The notes under the pieces are model-generated. The model had not been told where the DNA came from, ran no database searches, and saw only the letters and a list, made by a program, of their open reading frames with translations. Both the position numbers and the translations under genes were made by a program. Positions 1-5,815 of a stretch of 7,423 bases of DNA are shown here, piece by piece. How positions within the stretch are numbered: the first letter of the stretch is position 1; each line of letters opens with the position of its first letter. Source of the DNA: Candidatus Nomurabacteria bacterium RIFCSPHIGHO2_01_FULL_39_10 (GTDB taxonomy: Bacteria > Patescibacteriota > Minisyncoccia > Phycocordibacterales > UBA9973); assembly GCA_001786805.1 (NCBI GenBank), contig MFTJ01000045.1, positions 23,407 to 30,829 of the forward strand, given 5' to 3'.

Positions 1-2
1 AA

Positions 3-32
3 ATTTCCGGTGCGAGCTTGCGAGCCGGAAAT
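3..32. repeat. Small inverted repeat (hairpin) at window start
   Basis: A perfect 8-bp inverted repeat, ATTTCCGG (3-10) and CCGGAAAT (25-32), encloses a 14-nt loop that itself contains TGCGAG twice. It lies just before a terminator, so it may belong to the 3' end of an upstream gene cut by the window edge or to an intergenic palindrome. No T-run follows it directly. The first 60 bases contain no coding sequence I can support, although one frame stays open from base 1 to a TGA at 49-51. Confidence 0.45.
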
Positions 33-63
33 AGCGGGACAGGTTGTTTGACCACTATTTTAA

Positions 64-93
64 AAAAAATCCCCTTTCCGAAGAGGATTTTTT
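64..93. terminator. Bidirectional intrinsic terminator upstream of grpE
   Basis: The arms 64-76 and 81-93 pair with a single mismatch (C73 opposite A84) around a TCCG tetraloop. The outer part is six A-T pairs, so the transcript ends in a U-run in either direction (T88-T93 on +, A62-A69 read on -). It probably ends an upstream gene and insulates grpE. The right arm stops two bases before the -10 element of the grpE promoter. Confidence 0.7.
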
Positions 94-94
94 A

Positions 95-103
95 TGCTAA
101 AAT
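95..103 (+). promoter_or_regulatory. Extended -10 promoter of grpE
   Basis: TGCTAAAAT fits the extended -10 pattern TGn-TAnAAT, one mismatch from TATAAT. With usual spacing, transcription would start near 110, leaving about two nucleotides before the ATG at 112, so the mRNA would be essentially leaderless. No good -35 is visible; the expected place lies in the terminator stem, and an extended -10 can compensate. This also argues against translation starting at the ATG at 94, which lies within the promoter. Confidence 0.5.
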
Positions 104-111
104 ACAAAATT

Positions 112-714
112 ATGAGTGAAGAAACAAAGAAAAAAGACGAAAATAAGCCCCTCGAGGATACTCGGGATGATTCTACTGAATCAGAAGTCATTGAATTCGA
201 ATTCAATGAAGACGGCGAAGAGGATTTAAAGAAAACTCTCAAGAAATTGCGGGAAGATTTGAAGGTGTGCAAAAAAGAAAAAGAAGAATATCTGACTGGC
301 TGGCAGAAAGAGCGAGCGGATTTTGCCAATTATAAAAAGGCGGAAGATGACAGAAAAGCCATGCTTTCCGAAGCGATGCGCGAGCGGATACTCACGAAAT
401 TTTTAGGCGTGATAGACAGCTTCAATATGGCTTTTGCAAACAAGGAAGCTTGGGAAAAGGTAGATGAGAATTGGCGAAAGGGTGTGGAATATATTTACGG
501 GCAGATGAATACTATATTTGAAGAATACGATGTAAAACCAATTGGTGTAGTTGGAGAAAAATTTGACCCCAACTTTCATCATTCTATGGAGCTGGTGCCG
601 ACAGACAAAAAAGAACTTGACCATACGGTTTCAGACGTCATTCAAAAAGGCTACAAACTCGGCGAACGCGTCATCCGCGCCACGAGAGTGAACGTGTACG
701 AATATAAGGAATAA
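112..714 (+). CDS. grpE: GrpE, nucleotide exchange factor of DnaK
   Basis: This encodes a 200-residue GrpE, close to the E. coli length of about 197. GrpE dimers act in the cytoplasm to release ADP from DnaK and so reset the Hsp70 cycle. Residues 1-40 are acidic and disordered-looking. About 37-85 is a charged heptad-rich helix expected to form the dimeric coiled coil, ending in the typical WQKERADFANYKK segment. The C-terminal beta domain is clear: GEKFDPNFHHSMELV near 148-162 and VIQKGYKLGERVIRATRV near 177-193 are the family signature. I place the start at 112 (MSEETKKK) rather than 94, because the six extra codons overlap the -10 element and GrpE proteins usually begin with such an acidic stretch. 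No Shine-Dalgarno is present. dnaK lies 3 kb downstream, separated by two unrelated genes, so this is a split chaperone locus. The family call is very secure. Confidence 0.97.
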   Translation: MSEETKKKDENKPLEDTRDDSTESEVIEFEFNEDGEEDLKKTLKKLREDLKVCKKEKEEYLTGWQKERADFANYKKAEDDRKAMLSEAMRERILTKFLGVIDSFNMAFANKEAWEKVDENWRKGVEYIYGQMNTIFEEYDVKPIGVVGEKFDPNFHHSMELVPTDKKELDHTVSDVIQKGYKLGERVIRATRVNVYEYKE

Positions 715-720
715 AATCTA

Positions 721-746
721 TTCTAATATTCTATAGAATTATAGAA
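721..746. promoter_or_regulatory. AT-rich imperfect palindrome abutting the next start codon
   Basis: The 26 bases between grpE and the next gene form an imperfect palindrome centred on the perfect 12-mer ATTCTATAGAAT, mismatching only at a few internal bases. It ends on the A of the ATG at 746. Several weak -10-like hexamers overlap it (TAATAT at 724, TATTCT at 727, TATAGA at 732), and TAAAAT at 712 overlaps the grpE stop codon. It could be an operator-promoter for the 746 gene. Alternatively it is AT-rich spacer within a grpE operon. No ribosome binding site is visible. Confidence 0.35.
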
Positions 747-2893
747 TGAAACAGGAAAATAAAATTTGTGAACACTGCGGACAGAACTTCACAATCAGCG
801 AAGATGAATTGTCTTTATATAAAAAAGTTGGCATTGAATTGCCGACATTATGTTTTTTCTGCCGGGCAAAACTGCATTTTTCTTTTTGGATGTTTGGAAA
901 ATTCCGCAAAGGCAAATCCGACCTTTCTGGGGAAAGCTTAATCACCGTTTTGCCGGAGAAAAACAGATATCCAATTTATACTCTCCACGAATGGCATAGT
1001 GATAAGTGGAATGCTTTGGATTATGGAGCGGATTACAACCCTGACATTCCGTTTTTCAAGCAATTACAGGATTTGCAGGAAAAAGTTCCCAAGCCACATC
1101 AGAATGGAACCAAGAACACGAAATGTGATTGGTGCGATGATGTTTGGAATTCCAAAAATTGCTACCTTTCCCGCTCCTTGGAAGAATGCGAGGATTTGTT
1201 TTACGCATATAGAAACATAAGAGTGAAAAATTCCATCGATATGACCGTCTGTTTTAACTCGGAAAAAAGTTACAGTTGTTCAGACTGCTATCATTCTTTC
1301 AGAATTTTTTATTCCAAACATTCTCGCGACTGCATAGATTCTTATTTCCTATATGATTGCCGAAATTGTCAGAATTGTTTTATGTGCTGGAACTTGCGCA
1401 ACAAAAGATTTTGCATAGAAAATATTCAATATAGCCAGAAAGATTACGAAGAAAAATTAAGGTCATTCAAGCTTGGTTCACACATGTCTATTCAGGCTTT
1501 TAAAAAACGTTTTGAGGAACTAACCCAAGAAGAAACAGTTCATAGGCAGAACTTTAACTTTAAAACATATAATTCTGCCGGAGATTATTTAATCAATACG
1601 AAAGACTGCCATAATTGCCATACTCTCAGCGATTCCGAAGATTGTTATAACTGCGTGAGGGGTCTTAACGAAAAATCAAACATTGACGCTGTTGGTTGTT
1701 GGCATTCTGAATTAATGGGGAATTCTAGCTCTTGTGGTTATGGTTACGCAGAAAAATATTGTGTTTGGGCATCTTCGAGATATTCTGAGTATTTGGACTT
1801 GTGCGTTGAATGCGAATATTGCTTTGGTTGCGTTGGGTTGAAGAAAAAGAAGTATTGCATTTTGAACAAGCAGTACACAAAAGATGAATATTTTGAAAAA
1901 TTAAAAGAATTAAAATTAAATACCACTTCGGGAATAGCCAAAATGGAAAAAGAATTTTCCGAATTCAGGAAAAAATTCCCGCAGCGCGCGATTATGTCTT
2001 TAAAATCAAACAAAGTTTCCGGTAACTGGTTCACCAACTGCGAGAATGTAAAAAATTCTTTTTGGTGTATGAACTCTAAAGACTGCAAAAATCTCTTTTT
2101 TGTATATGGTGCGCAGGACTGCATGGATTATTTTCAGTGGGGTGATAGTTCTGAACTCATATACGAAACAGAAAATTGCGGTGTAGACTGTTCCCGAATT
2201 TATTTTTGTACCCAATGCTGGATGGGCGCGCACGATTTGACATATTGCGATTCCTGTCCGGGCTCCGGTAGCTGTTTCGGGTGCATAGGTTTAAAAAAGG
2301 GAGAATATTCAATTTTAAATAAAAGATACAGCAAAGAAGAATATGAAATGCTTGTGCCAAAAATTATCGAGCACATGAAGGAAATGCCTTATGTAGACAA
2401 GAAAGGCATAGAATATAAATTCGGCGAGCATTTTCCGAATGAATTTTCCGCTTTCGCGTACAATGAAACTGCCACCATTGATTTCTATCCTCTTTCAAAA
2501 GAAGAAGCTCTTAAAAGGGGATATACATGGAAGGACAAAGAAAAGAAAAATTACGCGACTACTGTCAAAAGTTCAGATTTGCCGGAGACAATAGCCGAAG
2601 TGGATGATATTATTTTAAATGAGGTCGTTGAATGCGCCGAAAAAGACCAACCGTATTCTGTCGGCGCTTTTCGTATCACCCAAAACGAGCTTGCCTTTTA
2701 CCGCCGAATGGATTTACCGCTCCCGAGAGTGTGCTTTGATGTGCGTCACACGCGTCGCTTACAAAAACGCCCGCCGTTACGAACCATTAAAAGGTTTTGC
2801 TCCAAATGCAAGATAGAAGTGGAAACAGTCTATGACGAAAATTACGCTCCGATAATTTATTGCGAGAAGTGTTATCAGCAGGAGGTGTATTAA
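746..2893 (+). CDS. Cysteine-rich repeat protein with zinc-ribbon-like ends, function unknown
   Basis: This is a 715-residue protein with about 47 cysteines, no signal peptide and no membrane segment, so probably cytoplasmic and metal-binding. Residues 8-40 form a zinc-finger-like module (C8-x2-C11, C36-x2-C39) with an EL-LY-LP-CF-CR spacing, followed by a conserved-looking SDKWN/DYGADY region at 85-97. Three modules of about 150 residues follow. Each has scattered Cys in NC/DC contexts and ends in CFxCxxLxxxxYCIxNxxY: C211/C214/C223, C359/C362/C371, then C510/C513 with Ser522 replacing the third Cys. Residues 642-667 repeat the N-terminal pattern, now with the second CxxC degraded (CFDVR), and a zinc ribbon ends the protein (C685-x2-C688, C706-x2-C709). 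I recognise this as a recurring uncharacterised type in Patescibacteria but know no function. Metal-dependent nucleic-acid or protein binding is only a guess. It lies 31 bp after grpE and may be cotranscribed with it. Confidence 0.9.
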   Translation: MKQENKICEHCGQNFTISEDELSLYKKVGIELPTLCFFCRAKLHFSFWMFGKFRKGKSDLSGESLITVLPEKNRYPIYTLHEWHSDKWNALDYGADYNPDIPFFKQLQDLQEKVPKPHQNGTKNTKCDWCDDVWNSKNCYLSRSLEECEDLFYAYRNIRVKNSIDMTVCFNSEKSYSCSDCYHSFRIFYSKHSRDCIDSYFLYDCRNCQNCFMCWNLRNKRFCIENIQYSQKDYEEKLRSFKLGSHMSIQAFKKRFEELTQEETVHRQNFNFKTYNSAGDYLINTKDCHNCHTLSDSEDCYNCVRGLNEKSNIDAVGCWHSELMGNSSSCGYGYAEKYCVWASSRYSEYLDLCVECEYCFGCVGLKKKKYCILNKQYTKDEYFEKLKELKLNTTSGIAKMEKEFSEFRKKFPQRAIMSLKSNKVSGNWFTNCENVKNSFWCMNSKDCKNLFFVYGAQDCMDYFQWGDSSELIYETENCGVDCSRIYFCTQCWMGAHDLTYCDSCPGSGSCFGCIGLKKGEYSILNKRYSKEEYEMLVPKIIEHMKEMPYVDKKGIEYKFGEHFPNEFSAFAYNETATIDFYPLSKEEALKRGYTWKDKEKKNYATTVKSSDLPETIAEVDDIILNEVVECAEKDQPYSVGAFRITQNELAFYRRMDLPLPRVCFDVRHTRRLQKRPPLRTIKRFCSKCKIEVETVYDENYAPIIYCEKCYQQEVY

Positions 2894-2904
2894 AAATCTT
2901 TAAT

Positions 2905-3023
2905 AAAACTCTTTCTTGGCATACTTTTTATAAAGCAATCTATCTAGCCCTGCTGGTCTAGCGAACTTCTCGCGCCACCGCGCTGCGAAAGGCTTTCTAA
3001 AAAGTACGCCTGCGACGAGTTTT
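2905..3023. repeat. 119-bp branched inverted repeat, probable bidirectional terminator
   Basis: The gap between two convergent stop codons is nearly filled by an imperfect inverted repeat. Outer arms AAAACTC (2905-2911) and GAGTTTT (3017-3023) pair perfectly. A symmetric 6x6 mismatch follows, then a 19-bp stem (2918-2936 with 2992-3010) with 17 matches. The interior can fold into two smaller hairpins: 2944-2949 with 2955-2961 (one bulge), and GCGC 2972-2975 with 2980-2983. Either strand ends in a T-run after the stem, so it plausibly terminates both genes. Its length and multi-arm layout exceed a simple terminator, so a degenerate mobile repeat or structured RNA is possible. No flanking direct repeat is seen. 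Confidence 0.6.
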
Positions 3024-3591
3024 ACTTCCCAAAAGTTTCAAACAAAAACTTTTTCGTTTCTTCGTCCACTAATTCGGTGACGAGTATCATCATCTCGCTA
3101 GTGAGTCCTAAATCTTTTTTGATATTCGTAAACAGATGTTCAAAAGGGAAGGGGGAAATCCAGGCGGAATTTTTCAGGCATACAAAGCCGGCTTTTTTGA
3201 GCAGGTAGCGCAGGCTCTCGCGCTCGCTTTTTCTTTCTTCCGGCAAGTCCAGCAAAATAATTCTCCAAAATCCGTCCCAAGTGGTGTTTACTAAAGTCGT
3301 ATCGCTGTCTAATTTCAGACTGTGCATTTTTTTCTTTCCTTCTTTTGTCAGGCGCGCGTATTCACTATGCGCGGAAGCTATTTGCTCTATCAGCCCGGCA
3401 TCTTTGAGGCCTTTAAGGGAGCGAGTAATTGCATACTTATTACGAGATAGAGCCTTAGACTCTATCTGAGAGTCTAAGGCTCTATCTCGAGCGCTATCTC
3501 GAATTTCCGGCAGAGAAATCGCTTTTTTTTCTCCTAAAATTTTAAGGATTTTGTTGGAATACTGGTGTTCTTTTTTGTTTTTGCTTGACAT
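3022..3591 (-). CDS. PaaX-like transcriptional regulator (winged helix plus Cas2-like domain)
   Basis: This is a 189-residue protein. Residues about 12-95 read as a winged helix-turn-helix (NKILKILGEKKAISLPEI, then SRNKYAITRSLKGLKDAGLI, then a wing ending at YARLTKEGKKKM). Residues 107-187 match the ferredoxin-like half of PaaX proteins, which resembles Cas2: FWRIILLDLPEERKSERESL with D115 at the position of the Cas2 beta-1 aspartate, then GFVCLKNSAWISPFPFEHLF. PaaX family members are DNA-binding repressors. Automated pipelines may label such proteins Cas2, but no CRISPR repeats or other cas genes are here and the HTH argues for a regulator. Its target is unknown; the divergent intergenic region with dnaK is the obvious candidate. 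Odd: residues 31-50 are encoded by a 12-nt tandem duplication plus a perfect palindrome, placed between two helices of the HTH. The start is preceded by a TATAAT box and no Shine-Dalgarno. Confidence 0.82.
   Translation of the reverse strand: MSSKNKKEHQYSNKILKILGEKKAISLPEIRDSARDRALDSQIESKALSRNKYAITRSLKGLKDAGLIEQIASAHSEYARLTKEGKKKMHSLKLDSDTTLVNTTWDGFWRIILLDLPEERKSERESLRYLLKKAGFVCLKNSAWISPFPFEHLFTNIKKDLGLTSEMMILVTELVDEETKKFLFETFGK
3443..3489. repeat. Perfect palindrome embedded in the regulator gene
   Basis: A 21-bp perfect inverted repeat (3443-3463 and 3469-3489) with a 5-nt loop lies inside the coding sequence. It encodes residues 35-50 of the regulator (RDRALDSQIESKALSR) without breaking the frame. 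The mRNA of this minus-strand gene would form a very stable hairpin here. The segment lies between the predicted helices of the winged helix, where an insertion might be tolerated as a loop. It resembles in principle the in-frame palindromic elements known in Rickettsia, but no sequence relation is claimed. Confidence 0.9.
3478..3501 (-). repeat. 12-nt tandem duplication in the regulator gene
   Basis: On the coding strand CGAGATAGCGCT (3501-3490) is followed directly by CGAGATAGAGCC (3489-3478), matching in 9 of 12 positions and encoding RDSA then RDRA. The second copy is also the end of the palindrome arm, so duplication and palindrome formation may be linked events. Confidence 0.7.
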
Positions 3592-3617
3592 GTTTATAGG
3601 TTATCATATATACTCTA

Positions 3618-3623
3618 ATTATA
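3618..3623 (-). promoter_or_regulatory. -10 box of the PaaX-like regulator gene
   Basis: Reading the minus strand, a perfect TATAAT lies 26 nt upstream of the ATG at 3591, predicting transcription from about 3611 and a leader of about 20 nt. The position 17 bp further upstream has no recognisable -35. The leader has no purine-rich ribosome binding site. Confidence 0.5.
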
Positions 3624-3651
3624 CAAGCTTTTAGTGGTCGCGAAATTTAAG

Positions 3652-3666
3652 TAAATTATCAATTTA
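3652..3666. promoter_or_regulatory. Hyphenated palindrome in the divergent regulator-dnaK intergenic region
   Basis: TAAATT-ATC-AATTTA is a perfect 6-bp-arm inverted repeat ending 12 bp before the dnaK ATG. It overlaps the only -10-like sequences I can find for dnaK (TAAATT at 3652, TTTAAT at 3663), so a protein bound here could block dnaK transcription. A CIRCE operator (TTAGCACTC-N9-GAGTGCTAA) is absent. The sequence is AT-rich, so chance is a real alternative. Confidence 0.3.
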
Positions 3667-3678
3667 ATCAATAGGTAT

Positions 3679-5610
3679 ATGGGTAAAATAATAGGTATAG
3701 ATTTAGGTACAACGAATTCGGCAATAGCTATCATTGAAGGAGGCGCGCCGAAGATTGTGGAAAATATAGAGGGCAATCGCACGACGCCTTCAGTGGTGGC
3801 GACTGCTAAAAACGGAGACCGCATTGTGGGGCTTTTGGCCAAGAGACAGGCAATTACTAATCCGGAAAATACCATTGCGGAAATAAAGCGCTTCATGGGG
3901 CATCGTTTTGACGATCCAGGAGTGCAGAAGGACAAGACAACAGCCGCGTTTAAAATTGAGGTGGCTGATGGCGGAGGAGTGAAAGTTAAAATGATTGACC
4001 CCGCCAGCAAGGACGGGGCAGGCAAATTTTACCGACCGGAAGAAATTTCCGCGATGATTTTGCAAAAAATAAAAACAGATGTGGAAGCAAAGCTGGGAGA
4101 AAAAATTACCGAAGCTGTTATCACCGTGCCAGCTTACTTTAACGACGCGCAAAGAAAAGCGACCAAGGACGCCGGAGCAATCGCCGGGCTGGATGTGAAG
4201 CGCATCATCAACGAGCCTACCGCCGCGGCGCTTGCGTATGGTTTTGATAAAAAGAAAAATGAAAAAATTGTGGTTTACGATTTTGGCGGAGGAACTTTTG
4301 ACGTGTCTGTGCTGGAGATAGGCAGTGATGTGATAGAAGTGAAGTCCATAGACGGAGACAGCCATTTAGGCGGAGGCGACATTGACAGGATAATCGTCAA
4401 ATGGATCGCGGAACAATATAAAAAAGAATCCGGCATTGATGTGACTAAGGATCCTCTCGCGCATCAGAGACTTCGCGAAGCGGCGGAAAAAGCGAAACAC
4501 GAACTTTCCACTACAATGGAAACGGAAATAAATATTCCGTTTATCACTTCGGACGCGACTGGTCCAAAGCACTTGCTGATGAAAATGTCCCGCGCTACTC
4601 TGGAATCCCTAACGAAAGATTTGATTGATCGTTCAATTGAAATCACCAAGCGAGCATTAGCGGCGTCTCCTTTTAAAATGAACGAGATAGATGAAATCAT
4701 CATGGTGGGCGGGCAGACTAGAATGCCGAGAATTGTGCAGGCGGTCAAAGAACTTTTTGGCAAGGAGCCAAATATGTCCATCAATCCCGACGAAGTAGTT
4801 GCCCTCGGCGCAGCCGTGCAGGCTGGAGTGCTTGCCGGAGATGTGCGCGATGTGCTTTTGCTCGATGTGATTCCTCTGTCTCTTGGTATTGAAACTTTGG
4901 GAGGCGTTGCCACAAAATTGATTGAAAGAAACACAACGATTCCATCAAATAAATCGCAGGTGTTCTCTACCGCCGCCGACAATCAGACTTCGGTGGAAAT
5001 TCATATTGTTCAAGGCGAACGCCCGATGGCTTCGGACAACCGTTCTCTCGGACGATTTATTTTGGACGGAGTTCCTCCAGCTCCGAGAGGCATGCCGCAG
5101 ATTGAAGTTTCTTTTGATGTGGACGCAAACGGAATTTTGAATGTTGCGGCGAAAGACAAAGCTTCTGGCAAGAGTCAGTCTATTAAAATAGAAGCAAGCT
5201 CGGGACTCAAAGACGAAGATATAAAGAAAATGCAGAAAGACGCGGAGCTTCACGCCGAGGAAGATAAAAAGAAAAAAGATGTTATTGATGTGAAAAATAC
5301 TGCCGAGATGATTATTTATACTGCCGAAAAAGCGGTCAAAGATAATGAAGCAAAAATTGACGCAACATTGAAAGACAGCGTGAATGCGAAAATTACCGCG
5401 CTAAAAGCTGTGAAAGATGGCACAGACGGCGAAGCTATCAAAAAAGCGACCGAAGAACTTTCCAACGAAATGTCTAAGATAGGCGAAGCGATGGCAAAAG
5501 CTGGCGCCACTCCGCAGTCCCCAAAACCTCCAGAAGAGCAAGCATCGGAAGTCAAAGACGCGGAATTCAAAGAGGGCGACAAGCCCGAAGGCGAAACGCC
5601 GAAGAAGTAA
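3679..5610 (+). CDS. dnaK: DnaK, Hsp70 chaperone
   Basis: This encodes a 643-residue DnaK of usual full length (E. coli 638), an ATP-dependent cytoplasmic chaperone that binds exposed hydrophobic peptides and works with DnaJ and GrpE. The ATPase domain shows GIDLGTTNSAIAI from residue 6, VPAYFNDAQRKATKDAGAIA, the NEPTAAALAYGF segment, VYDFGGGTFDVSVLEI with D201 and T206 (matching E. coli T199), and IIMVGGQTRMPRI. The interdomain linker DVLLLD is at 391-396, followed by VIPLSLGIE, where Ile398 replaces the usual Thr. The beta substrate-binding domain runs to about 510 and the helical lid to about 615. The tail ends in EVKDAEFKEGDKPEG, a variant of the usual acidic terminus. The start gives the canonical MGKIIGIDLGTTNS. 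Only a weak AGG precedes it. grpE lies upstream on the same strand but is separated by a minus-strand gene, so the two cannot share a simple transcript. Confidence 0.98.
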   Translation: MGKIIGIDLGTTNSAIAIIEGGAPKIVENIEGNRTTPSVVATAKNGDRIVGLLAKRQAITNPENTIAEIKRFMGHRFDDPGVQKDKTTAAFKIEVADGGGVKVKMIDPASKDGAGKFYRPEEISAMILQKIKTDVEAKLGEKITEAVITVPAYFNDAQRKATKDAGAIAGLDVKRIINEPTAAALAYGFDKKKNEKIVVYDFGGGTFDVSVLEIGSDVIEVKSIDGDSHLGGGDIDRIIVKWIAEQYKKESGIDVTKDPLAHQRLREAAEKAKHELSTTMETEINIPFITSDATGPKHLLMKMSRATLESLTKDLIDRSIEITKRALAASPFKMNEIDEIIMVGGQTRMPRIVQAVKELFGKEPNMSINPDEVVALGAAVQAGVLAGDVRDVLLLDVIPLSLGIETLGGVATKLIERNTTIPSNKSQVFSTAADNQTSVEIHIVQGERPMASDNRSLGRFILDGVPPAPRGMPQIEVSFDVDANGILNVAAKDKASGKSQSIKIEASSGLKDEDIKKMQKDAELHAEEDKKKKDVIDVKNTAEMIIYTAEKAVKDNEAKIDATLKDSVNAKITALKAVKDGTDGEAIKKATEELSNEMSKIGEAMAKAGATPQSPKPPEEQASEVKDAEFKEGDKPEGETPKK

Positions 5611-5611
5611 A

Positions 5612-5638
5612 ACTGTTCAACCCTCGGTGTTGGACAGT
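5612..5638 (+). repeat. Hairpin directly after the dnaK stop
   Basis: ACTGTTCAAC (5612-5621) pairs with GTTGGACAGT (5629-5638) at 9 of 10 positions, the exception being a wobble-compatible T-G, around a 7-nt loop. It begins one base after the stop codon. No T-run follows, so it more likely stabilises the 3' end of the mRNA than terminates by itself. Confidence 0.5.
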
Positions 5639-5646
5639 AGCACTTC

Positions 5647-5688
5647 GCGTTTTTTACGCAATATGTAGTAAAAAAAGCTTTTTTATTG
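5647..5688 (+). terminator. Intrinsic terminator of dnaK
   Basis: GCGTTTTTTAC (5647-5657) pairs with GTAAAAAAAGC (5668-5678) at 10 of 11 positions around a 10-nt loop and is followed immediately by TTTTTTATTG. The stem is AT-rich but the hairpin plus T-run layout is standard. An alternative fold uses the self-complementary AAAAAAGCTTTTTT at 5671-5684. Confidence 0.65.
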
Positions 5689-5748
5689 TAATTACTTGGG
5701 GATATGGATCCCGTTAGAAGTCGCTTAGTTAATTAAAATAACGAAAAG

Positions 5749-5757
5749 TGATATAAT
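5749..5757 (+). promoter_or_regulatory. Extended -10 promoter inside the element, reading into the ATPase gene
   Basis: TGATATAAT is a perfect extended -10 (TGn plus TATAAT). Transcription would start near 5764 and give a leader of about 65 nt before the ATG at 5829. The -35 position (around 5729-5734, TTAATT) is poor. The box sits in the innermost arm of the nested inverted repeats, so DNA extrusion or transcription through it could affect its use. Confidence 0.6.
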
Positions 5758-5797
5758 AGATTTGTGTTATATAGTCGTTATTAGCCAAGTTAATTAC

Positions 5798-5815
5798 GGA
5801 AATCTAAAGATTTCC
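5798..5815 (+). promoter_or_regulatory. Leader hairpin before the ATPase start
   Basis: GGAAATCT (5798-5805) and AGATTTCC (5808-5815) pair perfectly; the real loop is probably four bases (TAAA) with a 7-bp stem. It lies 13 nt upstream of the ATG in the predicted leader. No ribosome binding site separates it from the start codon. Confidence 0.5.

Noticed and set aside
1..60. Possible tRNA or tail of an upstream gene at the left edge
   Set aside because: There is no T-arm GTTCGA motif or acceptor pairing for a tRNA. The short frame ending in TGA at 49-51 is too short to support as coding.
94..111. Upstream ATG at 94 as the grpE start
   Set aside because: It lies inside the extended -10 element and directly after the terminator stem. 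The added residues are not typical of GrpE, and the ATG at 112 opens with a normal acidic N terminus.
60..329. Minus-strand open frame opposite grpE
   Set aside because: It overlaps a clear GrpE gene, and its Ser/Phe-rich product reflects the reverse complement of acidic and Lys-rich codons.
2905..3023. Transposon interpretation with target-site duplication for the convergent-gene repeat
   Set aside because: The bases directly outside the outer arms do not form a direct repeat, so mobility is not supported here as it is for 5710-5828.
3022..3591. Reading the minus-strand gene as Cas2 of a CRISPR-Cas system
   Set aside because: The N-terminal half is a winged helix, there are no direct-repeat arrays in the window and no other cas genes. 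The palindrome at 3443-3489 is a single inverted repeat inside the gene, not a CRISPR unit.
3592..3678. CIRCE operator for HrcA control of dnaK
   Set aside because: The TTAGCACTC-N9-GAGTGCTAA pattern is absent on both strands; only an AT-rich short palindrome is present.
3790..4365. Long minus-strand open frames opposite dnaK (also 3615-4025 and 4464-4982)
   Set aside because: They overlap highly conserved DnaK motifs on the other strand and show no family features of their own.
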